A stretch of DNA of 64,000 nucleotides from assembly GCF_000280495.2 (NCBI RefSeq), contig NZ_CP018016.1:868001-932000 (forward strand). The letters are read 5' to 3'. The notes under the pieces are model-generated. The model saw only the letters and a list, made by a program, of their open reading frames with translations. It was not told where the DNA came from and ran no database searches. Of the stretch, positions 1-7,506 are shown in pieces (position 1 is the first letter of the stretch; the number at the start of each line of letters is the position of its first letter). Made by a program: the position numbers and the translations under genes. This DNA is from Kosakonia radicincitans DSM 16656. GTDB taxonomy: Bacteria; Pseudomonadota; Gammaproteobacteria; Enterobacterales; Enterobacteriaceae.

Positions 1-900
1 CGCGGCGTACTTCGCAAAGCTGTCCGACTGAGGTACGCCTTTATCCGTGACAACTCCTGTTGCTGGCCTGTTCGCCTGCTCTGTCGGGTGCTGGATGTTC
101 ATCCCAGTGGTTTTTACGCCTGGCTTCAGCAGCCGCATTCACAACGCCATCAGGCAGACCTGAGACTGACAGGACAGATTAAACAGTTCTGGCTGGAGTC
201 GGGATGCGTCTATGGTTATCGCAAAATCCATCTGGATCTGCGTGACAGCGGGCAACAGTGCGGAGTAAACAGAGTCTGGAGACTGATGAAACGTGTCGGA
301 ATAAAGGCTCAGGTCGGATACCGAAGCCCGCGGGCACGTAAAGGCGAGGCCAGTATCGTGTCACCCAACAGGCTCCAGCGACAGTTCAATCCGGATGCTC
401 CTGATGAGCGTTGGGTAACGGACATAACCTACATCAGGACCCACGAAGGCTGGCTGTATCTTGCCGTTGTTGTTGATCTGTTCTCACGCAAAATTATCGG
501 CTGGTCCATGCAATCCCGGATGACAAAGGACATTGTCCTGAACGCACTGCTGATGGCTGTATGGCGGCGTAATCCCGAAAAACAGGTGCTGGTTCATTCG
601 GATCAGGGCAGTCAGTACACAAGCCATGAGTGGCAGTCGTTCCTGAAATCACACGGCCTGGAGGGTAGCATGAGCCGTCGCGGTAACTGCCATGATAATG
701 CGGTTGCAGAAAGTTTTTTCCAGTTGTTGAAACGTGAACGGATAAAGAAAAAGATCTACGGAACGCGGGAAGAAGCCCGCAGTGATATTTTTGATTACAT
801 CGAAATGTTTTATAACAGTAAGCGTCGGCATGGTTCTAGCGAACAGATGTCACCGACAGAATATGAAAACCAGTATTATCAACGGCTCGGAAGTGTCTAG
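1..900 (+). CDS. IS3-family transposase OrfB, 5' truncated by the window edge
   Basis: Integrase-like DDE transposase that cuts and joins the IS ends. The frame is open from base 1, and residues encoded before the GTG at 88 (RYAFI, then WPVRLLCRVLDVHPSGFY) match the normal OrfB N-terminus, so 88 is not the true start. There is a helical region, then an rve domain with the catalytic triad visible as WVTDITYI, HSDQGSQYTS and NAVAESFF (D, D, E). The C-terminus has the usual FYNSKRRHG...SPTEYE ending. OrfB is normally made by programmed -1 frameshifting from OrfA, which is not in the window. The catalytic part looks intact. Confidence 0.92.
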   Translation, partial: RGVLRKAVRLRYAFIRDNSCCWPVRLLCRVLDVHPSGFYAWLQQPHSQRHQADLRLTGQIKQFWLESGCVYGYRKIHLDLRDSGQQCGVNRVWRLMKRVGIKAQVGYRSPRARKGEASIVSPNRLQRQFNPDAPDERWVTDITYIRTHEGWLYLAVVVDLFSRKIIGWSMQSRMTKDIVLNALLMAVWRRNPEKQVLVHSDQGSQYTSHEWQSFLKSHGLEGSMSRRGNCHDNAVAESFFQLLKRERIKKKIYGTREEARSDIFDYIEMFYNSKRRHGSSEQMSPTEYENQYYQRLGSV

Positions 901-918
901 ATTATCCGTGGCGATTCA
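1..918 (+). mobile_element. IS3-family insertion sequence, right part
   Basis: This is the 3' portion of an IS3-family element, entering from the left edge of the window. It carries the DDE transposase (OrfB) and ends at 918 with the dinucleotide CA. Read on the minus strand, the tip is TGAATCGCCACGG, the usual TG...CA form of IS3-family ends. The boundary is supported because the interrupted PAAR gene reads cleanly up to 919 and then takes its stop codon from the TGA of the IS tip. The left end, OrfA and any target duplication lie outside the window. Confidence 0.85.
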
Positions 919-1431
919 TCCATAGCGTCCATAGGTGTAGAGATAGATGCTGTTATTCTCATGCACTGAAACGAAAGCATGACCTGCACTTGTTGTTTCA
1001 GTCCAGAGGTAAACGCCGTTCAATAGCTGGTTATCTTCTGGCTTGCAGGTATCAGCAAAGGTGTTTTGCTTCTTCGCTGCCTGTGCATGTTGCACTGGCT
1101 CTACAGGCGCTGTCGCCCAAGAAGGGGTATTCACCTCAACGGTGCCAGGCGCGATAAGAAAATTAGTACCCTGTGGACAACCGCAGTGGATTTCTGCACC
1201 GTCCACGGCGACTGCGGCGCTATTTGAGCAGCGAGGATCACCGCTCACTATCACCCCCACTTTCCCGCATTTCGGGCAAGGGGTGGTCTTATCGCCGATA
1301 TAGAGTTTCCACTTGCCCATGACAGACATACCGGGGCGGGCGGCAATACATTGTGCGCCTGTAGATGTTTTATCTCCATGTAGACCAACGTTCTTACCGT
1401 GAACTGTGCAGCCTCTGTTAACCGATGCCAT
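916..1431 (-). CDS. PAAR-domain protein with C-terminal effector domain truncated by IS
   Basis: PAAR proteins cap the VgrG spike of type VI secretion systems and often carry a C-terminal toxin. Residues about 1-95 form the PAAR part: VHGKNVGLHGDKTSTG, a GD/C-rich centre with C-x2-C, and HCGCPQGTN. A linker follows, then the start of a second domain (GVYLWTETTSAGHAFVSVHE), which breaks off after TYGRYG. The stop TGA (916-918) is the tip of the neighbouring IS, so the 171-aa protein is the stub of a longer one. From general memory of such proteins I expect another 100 residues or more in the intact form. No vgrG or immunity gene is visible here. Confidence 0.8.
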   Translation of the reverse strand: MASVNRGCTVHGKNVGLHGDKTSTGAQCIAARPGMSVMGKWKLYIGDKTTPCPKCGKVGVIVSGDPRCSNSAAVAVDGAEIHCGCPQGTNFLIAPGTVEVNTPSWATAPVEPVQHAQAAKKQNTFADTCKPEDNQLLNGVYLWTETTSAGHAFVSVHENNSIYLYTYGRYG

Positions 1432-1441
1432 AGTGACCGCC

Positions 1442-1903
1442 TTATTTCAGAAAGTTTTCTGGCAACGATTCCCCTGCTCGGACTACTCTTCTTCCGGCAT
1501 TCTGTGGGCTACTGATAATTTCGTCGCCGTTGTCGAGTAAGCTACCGACAAGAGCGGCGGAGTCACCAGAGGTATTGCCTACTCCAGTGCTGATTTTCGC
1601 GGTGGTTCCATCTGGATAACGAACTTCATCACCCACAAGAGATACATTTAGGCGTGTTCCGTCTTCAATTTCGATCTGCTGCCCGTTGTATTCACTGATA
1701 ACCGTTCCCCCGTTGCGGGTTAAGCTACCCTCTGTAGCAATCAGATAAGCGGCTGTAACTGGGTGAGCGAGGTTGTAGGCGTTTCTTTCAGCGATCAGAT
1801 TACGGGCTTCTTCGTTCATTTCCGCGAGCTGTTCAGCTGTTAATGGTGACTGGTCAAATGCTGCCAGCATTTCGGCGGTGAGTTCATTGGTGTATTGCTT
1901 CAT
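1442..1903 (-). CDS. PAAR-like repeat protein, probably paired with the PAAR effector
   Basis: A 153-aa protein ending 10 bp before the PAAR effector start, so probably co-transcribed with it. The N-terminal third (about 1-50) is charged and helical. From about residue 50 the pattern is GSLTRNGGTVI, then VGDEVRYPDGT, then a glycine-rich turn, then ALVGSLLDNGDEI. This matches the spacing of PAAR-type repeats (G-x2-T-x2-GG, VGD, I-x2-G) that fold into a small beta spike. A structural or adaptor role with the neighbouring effector is inferred, not shown. The start ATG at 1903 follows AGGGACTT. Confidence 0.6.
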   Translation of the reverse strand: MKQYTNELTAEMLAAFDQSPLTAEQLAEMNEEARNLIAERNAYNLAHPVTAAYLIATEGSLTRNGGTVISEYNGQQIEIEDGTRLNVSLVGDEVRYPDGTTAKISTGVGNTSGDSAALVGSLLDNGDEIISSPQNAGRRVVRAGESLPENFLK

Positions 1904-2020
1904 AAGTCCCTCTACTTGCTATGGAAATAATTTCAGTGGCTATTTTACAAGCAATGACCACATGGGCAACAAGTATTAGACTTAAGCAAAATTATGTTTC
2001 GTAACAACCAGTAAAGGGGG

Positions 2021-2218
2021 TTACTCCTCCTCAAAGGTCATTGTGTAGCGGCATTGCTGCGACGGTCTGATCGTCACTATCTCCGTATAATTGGCGTTGC
2101 TGTATACGCAAATCTTCGCGTTGCCTGTCTCCTCTTCATCACTGAGAATCAGGGTTATCTGTCCGGCATTCGCCAGGGCTGGTAATAGCGCCACTATCAG
2201 CACAATCAAGTGTTTCAT
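2021..2218 (-). CDS. Small secreted protein, unknown function
   Basis: A 65-aa protein with a clear signal peptide: MKHLIVLIVALLPALANAG, probably cleaved after ANA. The mature part is about 46 residues, with two cysteines (CVYS and QCRY) that could form a disulfide, and an acidic C-terminus (FEEE). An ATG four codons upstream (2230) is in frame, but GGTGAT lies six bases before 2218, so I prefer the internal start. It sits just upstream of the two PAAR genes on the same strand. A periplasmic immunity or accessory role is possible, but nothing in the sequence proves it. Confidence 0.5.
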   Translation of the reverse strand: MKHLIVLIVALLPALANAGQITLILSDEEETGNAKICVYSNANYTEIVTIRPSQQCRYTMTFEEE

Positions 2219-2249
2219 ATCGATCACCATTCTAAAGAAAACTCCTCTG

Positions 2250-2495
2250 TTAAATCGTCCTGCACGTCCTGACCGTACCCGATGTAATACATGGTTGAGC
2301 GCGGATCTGTCTGTCTTCCCATTCTAATAACAGGTGGTTTCTAAACCGTCGAGCCTCATTGAAATCGCGGGTTGAAGTGGTTTTGCGCCACATCCGGCAC
2401 GGATATAAAAATCTGAGGTACTTCGGGACGAAGATCTGAAACATCCAGATTCCATCTTTTCGCTTGTAAAGGTAAGCCTGGCCCTTGATTGACAC
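2250..2495 (-). pseudogene. Integrase remnant (N-terminal DUF6538-like part)
   Basis: The first 63 residues (YLYKRKDGIWMFQIFVPKYLR, then TRDFNEARRFRNHLLLEW) look like the N-terminal arm-binding region of phage-type tyrosine recombinases. The frame then runs into unrelated sequence and stops. No catalytic domain (R...HxxR...Y) follows. This is a decayed integration gene. Its 5' end lies 93 bp from a copy of the tRNA-Gly 3' end, where an island integrase would be expected. Confidence 0.6.
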
Positions 2496-2587
2496 GATAA
2501 TGATCCTCTATTATCACGTAATCAGTTACCTATGCTGATCGCAATATCGTTATCTGTCAGTAGGTTACAGAAGTGGAATGGATTTTT

Positions 2588-2611
2588 GTTCGATTCCCTT
2601 CGCCCGCTCCA
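2588..2611 (+). other. Putative attachment site: 24-bp copy of tRNA-Gly(GCC) 3' end
   Basis: The plus strand here reads GTTCGATTCCC followed by TTCGCCCGCTCCA, which matches from memory the T-loop, acceptor stem and CCA of the glyV/glyX/glyY tRNA. The bases to the left do not continue as a tRNA, so this is only the 3' end. Tyrosine-recombinase islands leave such direct copies at their far boundary. It sits between an integrase stub and the YjeJ/microcin genes. The partner copy is not in the window. Confidence 0.65.
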
Positions 2612-2629
2612 TATTCCTCTGTTAGCCTG

Positions 2630-3466
2630 TTATCCCTGCTTCGTTGTCCGATGCTCTATATGCGCGCGTAATAGCGTTTCCATACTCTCATCGCCCGCAG
2701 GTATATCCAGTCGGGTATGATCGATACTCATAGTGTGATTCTTATACGGCACGAAAATTTTATTATTATGCAATAAAATTTTTGCAATGAACTCAATACG
2801 ACCTGTCGGAAATGCAGGTTCTGCTTTAATGATCGCGCCACAGGCAATTGTGCCATCAGGCTGGATAAATAAAATGGAATGAAATGTGTCGAAAATCTCT
2901 GATTTCCAGTCTGGCGCCGAAAATTGATTGTAATCGATCCCTTTATTTTCATCCTTATTAAAGGTGGTGACATAAAACGGGATAAAGTCATTCATAGTCA
3001 AACACAGTGCCATTAATTGCTCGTTACCCGCATTCTGGATAGTGTTTGTCAGCAGACTGAGAACATATTCTATTTGCGTATAGTCTAAGACCAGTAACAG
3101 ATTTTCACCATTCTGTAATAAAAATAAGAAATTAATTCTGTCCTGCCGCTGCTTGAGCACAAAATTCGTTACGCAACGTTCAGCACTGGTGCTTTGTACC
3201 TCATCGAGAAAAATTGCCGGAACATGGGTGCTCAATGTTTGTGAGTGAGCGTTCACCTGCTCACGAATCTGGTCTGGCGATTGTTGGTAGAGCCGATGCA
3301 AAGAGCGGTAACAGCTAAACAGAGCAAACATCACCTCCTGCAACTGATTAGGTGGCAGTAAAAGTAACTGCTCGCTATCGGTAGAATCAATCACTTTCAG
3401 CGCAATTACAGGTACACCATCTGCCGAGTTGATAACTCCCGTGTTTATTCCCTTTAACATATTCAT
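2630..3466 (-). CDS. YjeJ-like protein, unknown function, last gene of the microcin export cluster
   Basis: A 278-aa soluble protein with no signal peptide and no convincing membrane segment. The opening MLKGINTGVI...DGVPVIALKV and the general layout recall the uncharacterised YjeJ family of enterobacteria. I recognise it only loosely. It begins 13 bp after the exporter ABC gene ends, on the same strand, so it is probably the last gene of that operon. Known immunity proteins of class II microcins are small membrane proteins, which this is not. It may be unrelated cargo or a cytoplasmic accessory. The start ATG at 3466 follows AGGAGA with good spacing. Confidence 0.5.
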   Translation of the reverse strand: MNMLKGINTGVINSADGVPVIALKVIDSTDSEQLLLLPPNQLQEVMFALFSCYRSLHRLYQQSPDQIREQVNAHSQTLSTHVPAIFLDEVQSTSAERCVTNFVLKQRQDRINFLFLLQNGENLLLVLDYTQIEYVLSLLTNTIQNAGNEQLMALCLTMNDFIPFYVTTFNKDENKGIDYNQFSAPDWKSEIFDTFHSILFIQPDGTIACGAIIKAEPAFPTGRIEFIAKILLHNNKIFVPYKNHTMSIDHTRLDIPAGDESMETLLRAHIEHRTTKQG

Positions 3467-3479
3467 TTATCATTCTCCT

Positions 3480-5594
3480 TTATAGCGATGATATTTTGGA
3501 AAGATCAATAACCCTGTCTGCACAGGCAATAGTAGACGGACGGTGAGCCACAATAATGCGCGTAATATTTAATGACTCAATCGCGTTGTTAATCATTCTT
3601 TCATTATTTGCATCAAGATGGCTGGTGGCCTCATCCATAAATAAAATATTAGGTTTCTGATAAAGTGCACGAGCGATCAATAAACGTTGTTTCTGACCAC
3701 CAGAGATGCCACTGCCTAATTCACCGATAATCGTCTCGTAACCCATTGGCATGCGCATGATCTCTTCATGGATATTGCACTTTATGGCACATTCAATAAT
3801 CAGTTGCCGATCGGCATTATCTTCAAAGCCGGAAATATTATCGGCAATAGAACCTGAAAAAAGGCGATCTTCCTGCAATACACAGGCAGTACAAGCGCGG
3901 TAATTATTTACACCGATTTTTTTGACGTCAAAATCACCGACGAAAATATCTCCCTGATCGGGTGTAAGCAGGCCGGACATCACTTTCAGCAGAGTGGTTT
4001 TACCAATTCCGGAGGCACCCGTTAATGCCACGGATTCGCCCGCGGCAACGGTAATATTCACATTGGAAAACACCGGCCTGGTCAATTTGTCATATTGATA
4101 CGACAAATTCTGCACCTGCAGCGGGACGCCAGCGCTGTCCTCGAAAACTTTCCGCGGCGGTGATTCCGCTTCCGGTTTGCTGAAGATAATTTCTGAAATA
4201 CGCTCGTTATGCAGCGATAGCATCTTGAACTGCATTGCCAGGTCAATAAGCGACGAGGCGCGCTGGGCAAACTGGCCACGATAGGCGTTAAACGCCATAA
4301 ACATACCGATGGTCATGGTGTTATCCATTACCATCAATGCGCCAAGCCACAGAATAACTACCTGATCGACAGAGTTGATAAAAGTATTGATACCGCCGAA
4401 TAACATATCAAAGCGCGTCTGCCTCAGGCTGGCGTTGCTGACGTCGATATTGGTATTGAGCCAGTGCTGAGAACGGCGGTTTTTAAGGTTCAGTGATTTT
4501 ATGGTCGCAATACCGTACAGCGTCTCCATAAAATGGGAACCCGAACGCGCGCGTTTAACGATCAGCTCTTCGCTGATCGTACGGTAAAATTTGTAAGTGA
4601 TAATACGCATTGCCGCGTAACACACGGTAAAGCCGAGCACGACCCAGACCAACCAGCCACCGTACAGACTCATCATAATCAGTACGCCCACGGTCATAAT
4701 GGAGTCGATTGTTCCCATCACAATGTTATTTGTGAAGGTGGCGCGGATGGTATCCAGAGAAGAAAATCGTGACTGGATATCGCCCAGATTGCGCTTTTCA
4801 AAAAAGGCGAGCGGCAAACTCAACAGATGATCAAAAAAGCTGGTCTTCCACTGTATATCGGTTAGCGTATTCAGCTTCAGAGATACCCATGCCCTTATCA
4901 TGCTGACTGCGGTCTTGAATAGGGTAAAAAACAGCAGCCCGGCGCAGATCACCAGCAGCAGGTTGTTGTCATGGGCGGTGATAACGTGGTCGGTGACCAG
5001 CTGCGTGCCCATTGGCATGAGAAGGTTGACCGCCTCAATGACAATGGAAAGCATAAAGATTTTACTCAGCGCCGATTTCAGGCCAACAATATTGCACATT
5101 AAATCCAGTAAGTTGAGCCGCGAGCGCTGTTTTTCCTGTGTAAAATGGCTGTCGGGCCACGCTTCGAGGGCGATGCCGCTGAAATTCTCAGACATCTCTT
5201 TCTGATGAATAACGCGCCGACCCATTGCCGGGTCGTTAATCACGAAACGTTTGCCTTTTATCGCGACCAGTACCACAAAGTGATTCAATGACCAGTGCAG
5301 GACACAAGGAAGGCGTAGCTCTTTTATTTCATCCATGTCGAGTGAGAGGGCGCGTGTTTTCAACCCTGTCGTCTGCGCAACCTGGTTAAGATCGGTTAAC
5401 GTTGCCCCTTGCGCGGGCGAACCATAGCGATTGCGAAAATTAAAGAGATCGATGTTTTTACCGTAGTAACCGCAGATCATGGATAAACAAGCATTGCCGC
5501 ACTCTGCCGCTTCAGACTGAATAATAACGGGTACTTTATTTCTAATGGAGAAATTGATTCTTTTAAATATAGTATCAATAATGGCTTTATTCAT
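3480..5594 (-). CDS. Peptidase-containing ABC exporter of a class II microcin (CvaB-like)
   Basis: 704 aa, the full length of a peptidase-containing ABC transporter. Residues 1-145 are a C39 cysteine peptidase: Q26 (oxyanion), C32 in the AECGNAC motif, H105 in NHFVVL and D121 in NDPAMG. A membrane domain of about six helices follows (about 170-450), then a nucleotide-binding domain with Walker A GASGIGKTT, signature SGGQKQR, Walker B ILFMDEATSHLD and the H-loop IVAHRPS. Such proteins cut the leader after a double-glycine-type site and export the core through a HlyD adaptor and TolC. It overlaps the adaptor gene by 8 bp. The substrate is most probably the small precursor at 6938-7279. Confidence 0.93.
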   Translation of the reverse strand: MNKAIIDTIFKRINFSIRNKVPVIIQSEAAECGNACLSMICGYYGKNIDLFNFRNRYGSPAQGATLTDLNQVAQTTGLKTRALSLDMDEIKELRLPCVLHWSLNHFVVLVAIKGKRFVINDPAMGRRVIHQKEMSENFSGIALEAWPDSHFTQEKQRSRLNLLDLMCNIVGLKSALSKIFMLSIVIEAVNLLMPMGTQLVTDHVITAHDNNLLLVICAGLLFFTLFKTAVSMIRAWVSLKLNTLTDIQWKTSFFDHLLSLPLAFFEKRNLGDIQSRFSSLDTIRATFTNNIVMGTIDSIMTVGVLIMMSLYGGWLVWVVLGFTVCYAAMRIITYKFYRTISEELIVKRARSGSHFMETLYGIATIKSLNLKNRRSQHWLNTNIDVSNASLRQTRFDMLFGGINTFINSVDQVVILWLGALMVMDNTMTIGMFMAFNAYRGQFAQRASSLIDLAMQFKMLSLHNERISEIIFSKPEAESPPRKVFEDSAGVPLQVQNLSYQYDKLTRPVFSNVNITVAAGESVALTGASGIGKTTLLKVMSGLLTPDQGDIFVGDFDVKKIGVNNYRACTACVLQEDRLFSGSIADNISGFEDNADRQLIIECAIKCNIHEEIMRMPMGYETIIGELGSGISGGQKQRLLIARALYQKPNILFMDEATSHLDANNERMINNAIESLNITRIIVAHRPSTIACADRVIDLSKISSL

Positions 5595-6876
5595 TTTTTG
5601 GCCCTGTCAAACTCTGTGCAACTTTATACGCGGGCGAGAACAGCCACTGATAAAATGGTCTTTCTTCCATGAAGACAATACTTTTGGCTTTCAGGCCATT
5701 TGATAATGCTAGTTTTTTATTTTTATAAATAAATTCATTTTCTTTGATATCTATTATTGCTTTGTAAAGTGTAAGCTGTGAATTGGTGTTGGTCTGGCCT
5801 GCGCTATATTCAGACAGTTCTCGCCGTGTTGCCGGTATGGATGATATTGATTTTATCTTTCCAGAGAACTGTCCAAATTTATCTGAAGGGAATGCATCAT
5901 AGCGGATATTCACAGTGTCGCCGATTTTCACATAAGGCAGGCTGTTATCGGGAAGCCATAATAATAAGTAGTACTTAATATCTGTTAATTGTTTGATCTG
6001 GGCCAGACTGCTTCCTGCATCAACCATTTGGCCAGGAGTAACAGCAATGGACTCCACTCTGCCAGCAATGGTCGATTTTACCAGAATTTTTCCATTAGCA
6101 TTCGTTTCAATGAGCTGAGATTGGAAATCACTCAGCTGGTTATATTGCGATGCAATCTGGTTATCCAGTTCTGCAGATTTAACCGTAATATCACTGCGCG
6201 ACTGGGTGAGTTGTAGTTCAAGCTGCATTTTCTGCGTCGATAATGACTGAAAGGCATTCTGCTGCTGCACATAAAGTGAATGCTGGTTATTGTACTGATC
6301 TTTGTTAATGAGCCCTTTCTTCAGGTACTGATTATAGTTCTGAAGCGCGCCCTCCATTTTCGTTAAACCCTGCTTCGCCGTAGTTAGCAGCCCATCAGTT
6401 TCCGCAAGTGAACGCTCATAACGCTGGATTTGCCGTTTTGTTGTAGCGATAAAATCATCTTTGTTCACTTTCAGTTTATTGATGATTTCTTCGGCATTGG
6501 CAATTTTAGCCTTTATCATCGAAATATTCGTATCGGATACATTACCCGCATTGGTGCTTTTAGATACATCCAGTTCAAAAAGCATATCGCCTTTTTTAAC
6601 CGTATCACCAACCTGAATAAATTGTTGAGATATAAAACCCATCTGAGGTGATGAAATATTTAATGGATGGGGGAGGGTAATCACTTCACCTACAACATCG
6701 ATGCGTTGTGTGAATTTAAAGAAGCAAAGCATGACGATAAGAATTGCCATAAAAGCGATGCAGCACGCTGAAATAATAAAAGGTGATACGCCTTTAAATA
6801 AAATGACCTTGCCTTTCCAGTAACTTCGTTGGTGATCGACGGCTTCTTGTCTGAATAATTTCTGGCCCATTGGCAT
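5587..6876 (-). CDS. HlyD/CvaA-type periplasmic adaptor for microcin secretion
   Basis: A 429-aa membrane fusion protein that links the ABC exporter in the inner membrane to TolC. It has a cytoplasmic N-terminus, one membrane helix (about 32-54), a biotinyl-lipoyl half near 75-115 (QVGDTVKKGDMLFELD), a long coiled coil (about 120-255), a second lipoyl half (KSTIAGRVESIAVTPGQMVDAG), and a beta barrel to the C-terminus. It overlaps the exporter gene. A terminator-like hairpin separates it from the microcin gene, so it probably depends on read-through or a weak internal promoter. The start is ATG 6876 or the third codon at 6870. Confidence 0.9.
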   Translation of the reverse strand: MPMGQKLFRQEAVDHQRSYWKGKVILFKGVSPFIISACCIAFMAILIVMLCFFKFTQRIDVVGEVITLPHPLNISSPQMGFISQQFIQVGDTVKKGDMLFELDVSKSTNAGNVSDTNISMIKAKIANAEEIINKLKVNKDDFIATTKRQIQRYERSLAETDGLLTTAKQGLTKMEGALQNYNQYLKKGLINKDQYNNQHSLYVQQQNAFQSLSTQKMQLELQLTQSRSDITVKSAELDNQIASQYNQLSDFQSQLIETNANGKILVKSTIAGRVESIAVTPGQMVDAGSSLAQIKQLTDIKYYLLLWLPDNSLPYVKIGDTVNIRYDAFPSDKFGQFSGKIKSISSIPATRRELSEYSAGQTNTNSQLTLYKAIIDIKENEFIYKNKKLALSNGLKAKSIVFMEERPFYQWLFSPAYKVAQSLTGPKNE

Positions 6877-6890
6877 ATTACCTGGAGGTT

Positions 6891-6915
6891 AAAAAAGGCC
6901 CGAACATGTCGGGCC
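6891..6915 (-). terminator. Hairpin terminator or attenuator between microcin gene and export genes
   Basis: A perfect 7-bp stem, GGCCCGA / TCGGGCC with a 5-base loop (6897-6915), is followed on the minus strand by six T (6896-6891). It lies 20 bp past the microcin stop codon and just before the adaptor start. Partial termination here would give much more precursor mRNA than exporter mRNA. Confidence 0.85.
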
Positions 6916-6937
6916 TGGATTCAGGATTAAAACTTAA

Positions 6938-7279
6938 TCACGGAACAAAAGTACCGCTGAAAAGACCATCCAGGAATTTTTTAGAATATTCCCAGGTTTT
7001 GTCGAAACCTACAATCGTTGCGCCAACTGCACATGAAATGCTACCGATAATACCGGCGCCAATCATACCAACACCCTGTCCGATTGAACCAATACCCAGC
7101 AGACCGCCGCCGTCACCACCATGTTTACCACCAATGGCGGCACCACCAGCAAAACCCATAGCTGCGCCCATAGCTGCGCTTGCAATGGCTTCAACAGTGT
7201 TACTAAAAATAGAAGTCCAGTTATTCCAGGAATAAGCCCCAGACACATTATTCATGTCTTGAACAGATAATGTTTTCAT
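6938..7279 (-). CDS. Candidate class II microcin precursor with double-glycine-type leader
   Basis: A 113-aa protein. Residues 1-15 (MKTLSVQDMNNVSGA) fit the leader of class II microcins such as colicin V and microcin L, with Gly14-Ala15 at the cut site and the conserved hydrophobic spacing before it. The predicted core of 98 residues starts YSWNNW, is very rich in Gly and Ala with repeated GxxxG-type motifs (GAAMGFAGGAAIGG and later GIGSIGQGVG), and has one cysteine and a C-terminal ...GTFVP. No siderophore-type serine tail or modification genes are seen, so the class IIa form is likeliest. The dedicated exporter and adaptor follow on the same strand. I do not recognise it as a named microcin. 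Antibacterial activity is inferred. Confidence 0.8.
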   Translation of the reverse strand: MKTLSVQDMNNVSGAYSWNNWTSIFSNTVEAIASAAMGAAMGFAGGAAIGGKHGGDGGGLLGIGSIGQGVGMIGAGIIGSISCAVGATIVGFDKTWEYSKKFLDGLFSGTFVP

Positions 7280-7506
7280 AGTTTACCTTAAGTGTGTTTT
7301 CAGATAATTGTAGTATTGCAAATTTTTCAACTGACAAAATTCAGCGTTCGGTAATGAGTCCCGTGCTGATAGTCGTTATTTTCAGGATGTCATATCTTAA
7401 AAACAACTTAAATTTTGTGAAATCCAGCCATTTAATATTTAATGAAGTCTCTGAAAATACTTGTTGTTAAATAACATGTGTGTTGTTTAAGACTTTAAAA
7501 AAGAGG
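7280..7506 (-). promoter_or_regulatory. AT-rich upstream region of the microcin gene, no gene seen
   Basis: 227 bp between the fimbrial adhesin and the microcin gene. On the minus strand the longest ATG frames I could follow are about a dozen codons, so no immunity gene is hidden here. The microcin promoter probably lies in this stretch. The sequence TTAAGG lies six bases before the start codon at 7279. Confidence 0.5.

Noticed and set aside
6870..7235. 121-codon plus-strand frame opposite the microcin gene, Pro/Ala-rich
   Set aside because: It mirrors the Gly/Ala codons of the microcin on the other strand, lacks a ribosome site, and overlaps the terminator; not an immunity gene.
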